A DNA stretch of 5,256 nucleotides from Elusimicrobiota bacterium (GTDB taxonomy: Bacteria > Elusimicrobiota > Elusimicrobia > JACQJN01): the NCBI GenBank assembly GCA_016205045.1, contig JACQJM010000200.1, positions 1 to 5,256 of the forward strand, written 5' to 3'. Shown piece after piece: positions 4,077 through 5,256 of this stretch (the stretch's first letter is position 1; each line of letters starts with the position of its first letter). The translations under genes and the position numbers were made by a program. The notes beneath the pieces were generated by a model. It saw nothing but the letters and a program-made list of their open reading frames with translations. It searched no databases and was not told the DNA's origin.

Positions 4077-4802
4077 GTGGGACAGAAAATTCATCCTAAA
4101 GCCATGCGTCTCGGCTATATTCAGGACTGGCAATCCAAGTGGTTTTCCCTGAGAGAAATGCCGGCGCTGATCAAGGAAGATTACCAGATTCGTCTTCTGG
4201 TGAAAGACCGGTTTCGATCGGGAGCGGTAAGTTGGGTAGGAATTGAGCGGGCCGGATCTTATTTGAGGGTCAATATCCATACGGCGCGCCCCGGGGTCAT
4301 CATCGGAAAGAAAGGCGTGGATATCGAGGGTTTGCGCACCACCATCGAACAGCTCACGGGGCGGAAAAGCTTTGTGAATGTAGTGGAAATCAAAGAACCC
4401 GAACTGGATGCGCGGTTGGTGGCGGAGGCCATCGCTCTTCAGATTGAAAAAAGAGTGAATCATCGTCGGGCGATCAAGCGGGCCATGGAAAGAACCATGC
4501 AATCAGGGGCGTTGGGAATCAAGGTAAAGGTGGCGGGACGCTTGGGGGGAACCGAGATTGCGCGTAAAGAGTGGCTGCGCGAGGGAAGGATTCCGTTGCA
4601 CACGTTTTCAGCGGACATCGATTACGGATTGGTCGAAGCCAAGACCACGTTGGGTCAGATTGGAGTGAAGGTTTGGATTTTTAAGAAACAGTACTTTACG
4701 AAAAGCCCTAAGGATATGTTGAAAGATATGAAATTGGGGGCATCTCAGGAGCCTAAAAAAGATGTTAATGCCCAAGAGAGTCAAGTACCGCAAACCCCAT
4801 AG
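4077..4802 (+). CDS. rpsC: 30S ribosomal protein S3, GTG start
   Basis: S3 lies at the mRNA entry side of the 30S head, and with S4 and S5 forms the ribosomal helicase in E. coli. I start it at GTG 4077, giving 241 residues beginning (V/M)GQKIHPKAMRLG, the exact family N-terminus. A strong SD AAAGGAG (4064-4070) is 6 nt upstream inside rplV. An upstream in-frame ATG at 4047 would add ten residues read from the rplV 3' end and has no family support. Domains: the N-terminal region, a type-2 KH domain with GVIIGKKG (73-80, GKKG loop), and the C-terminal domain with HRRAIKR (129-135), whose Arg130, Arg131 and Lys134 correspond to the E. coli helicase residues. GRLGGTEIARKEW and PLHTFSADIDYG follow. 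The last 24 residues are a polar tail, and its end overlaps rplP by 41 nt. Confidence 0.96.
   Translation: MGQKIHPKAMRLGYIQDWQSKWFSLREMPALIKEDYQIRLLVKDRFRSGAVSWVGIERAGSYLRVNIHTARPGVIIGKKGVDIEGLRTTIEQLTGRKSFVNVVEIKEPELDARLVAEAIALQIEKRVNHRRAIKRAMERTMQSGALGIKVKVAGRLGGTEIARKEWLREGRIPLHTFSADIDYGLVEAKTTLGQIGVKVWIFKKQYFTKSPKDMLKDMKLGASQEPKKDVNAQESQVPQTP
4747..4751 (+). promoter_or_regulatory. SD that decides the rplP start
   Basis: AGGAG within rpsC lies 10 nt before ATG 4762 but 16 nt before the in-frame ATG 4768. This favours the upstream Met, which also reproduces the MLxPKR start typical of L16. Confidence 0.65.
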
Positions 4803-5190
4803 CGCTCCTCGGATCAAGGGAAACGCTAAGCGCGGGACCCTGGTTTCTTTCGGAGAGTATGGGCTAAAAGCCCTGGAGCCCAAGTGGGTAACTGCCCGAC
4901 AAATTGAAGCCTGTCGCGTGGCCATGTCTCGCTTCATTAAAAAGGGTGGAAAGATTTGGATTCGAATATTTCCAGATAAGGCGATCACCAAACATCCGGC
5001 CGAAACTCGCATGGGAAAAGGAAAGGGAGCTCCGGATCATTGGGCGGCGGTGGTTAAGCCGGGACGCGTTTTATTTGAAATTGAAGGTGTGACTTTGGAA
5101 ATGGCTCAAAAAGCGATGCTCTTGGCGGCGCACAAGCTTCCCATTCGTACGCGAATTATTACTCTGGATTCATTTTTACAAGGTGGTTGA
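4762..5190 (+). CDS. rplP: 50S ribosomal protein L16
   Basis: L16 joins late in 50S assembly and helps position A- and P-site tRNAs. The 142-residue length is within the family range (136-144). The N-terminus MLMPKRVKYRK matches the usual MLxPKRxKxR. Further blocks are GTLVSFGEYGLKALEP (25-40), TARQIEACRVAM (44-55), GGKIWIRIFPDK (62-73), RMGKGKG (83-89) and AHKLPIRTRII near the end. Arg83 matches the position of the Arg that E. coli YcfD hydroxylates. ATG 4762 is chosen over ATG 4768 by family alignment and by the AGGAG 10 nt upstream. The first 41 nt overlap the end of rpsC in another frame, so L16 residues 1-13 and the S3 tail share DNA. This suggests tight coupling. The stop is followed by rpmC after 3 nt. 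Confidence 0.97.
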   Translation: MLMPKRVKYRKPHSAPRIKGNAKRGTLVSFGEYGLKALEPKWVTARQIEACRVAMSRFIKKGGKIWIRIFPDKAITKHPAETRMGKGKGAPDHWAAVVKPGRVLFEIEGVTLEMAQKAMLLAAHKLPIRTRIITLDSFLQGG

Positions 5191-5193
5191 GTG

Positions 5194-5256
5194 ATGAAAT
5201 CTAAAGAGATAGAGAGGTTGATGGGATTGTCCGATGCTGAACTGGAAGCGGATCTG
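5194..5256 (+). CDS. rpmC: 50S ribosomal protein L29, N-terminal part (runs off window)
   Basis: Only the first 21 codons are present. They read MKSKEIERLMGLSDAELEADL, which fits the opening of L29 (Met-Lys-x-Lys-Glu, then a helix with an x-x-ELxxxL pattern). L29 is a small helical protein near L23 at the tunnel exit, and rpmC regularly follows rplP, so position supports the call. AAGGTGG at 5180-5186, within the end of rplP, is 7 nt before the ATG. A GTG immediately before (5191-5193) is in frame, but the ATG gives the better family start and spacing. The remaining roughly 40-50 codons and the stop are outside the window, so completeness cannot be judged. Confidence 0.88.
   Translation, partial: MKSKEIERLMGLSDAELEADL

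Overview
The window is a bacterial S10-type ribosomal protein operon. All genes lie on the + strand: rpsJ (S10), rplC (L3), rplD (L4), rplW (L23), rplB (L2), rpsS (S19), rplV (L22), rpsC (S3), rplP (L16) and the first 21 codons of rpmC (L29). Gene order and products are canonical, and each protein was recognised from family motifs read in its translation. No defence, mobile-gene or metabolic cassette is present, and I see no new protein system.

The unusual part is the spacers. Five junctions are tight: 1 nt for rplD-rplW and rplV-rpsC, 3 nt for rplP-rpmC, and overlaps of 11 nt for rplW-rplB and 41 nt for rpsC-rplP. The other five (the rpsJ leader, rpsJ-rplC, rplC-rplD, rplB-rpsS and rpsS-rplV) hold palindromic or tandem repeat DNA. 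The rpsJ leader and the rpsS leader carry two copies of one element. It has a 7-nt-period tract (CTTAGAA-like) followed by an 8-bp hairpin whose loop region presents a Shine-Dalgarno (SD)-like motif 9 nt before each start codon. The rplC-rplD junction holds a 70-bp palindrome flanked by ATGA direct repeats. Its removal would leave an ordinary ATGA stop/start overlap preceded by AAGGAG. As it stands, the palindrome buries the rplD SD and start codon in a 17-bp stem. A 25-codon ORF, overlapping the rplC stop and the rplD start by ATGA at each end, bridges it.

Organism: a bacterium with roughly balanced base composition, SD-led initiation and a repeat-rich genome. Having rpsJ immediately before rplC argues against a cyanobacterium, although heptamer tandem repeats are best known there. 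The combination of spacer repeats and an Ala/Lys-rich L3 makes me think of an uncultured candidate phylum such as Omnitrophota or Elusimicrobiota, but this is a low-confidence impression and not a placement.

The products work together in the ribosome. S10, S19 and S3 belong to the head of the 30S subunit. L2, L3, L4, L16, L22, L23 and L29 belong to the 50S subunit, at the peptidyl transferase region, the exit tunnel and the tunnel mouth. Co-transcription and translational coupling are the expected way of keeping them in proportion. The repeat-filled junctions are where that coupling has probably been changed.
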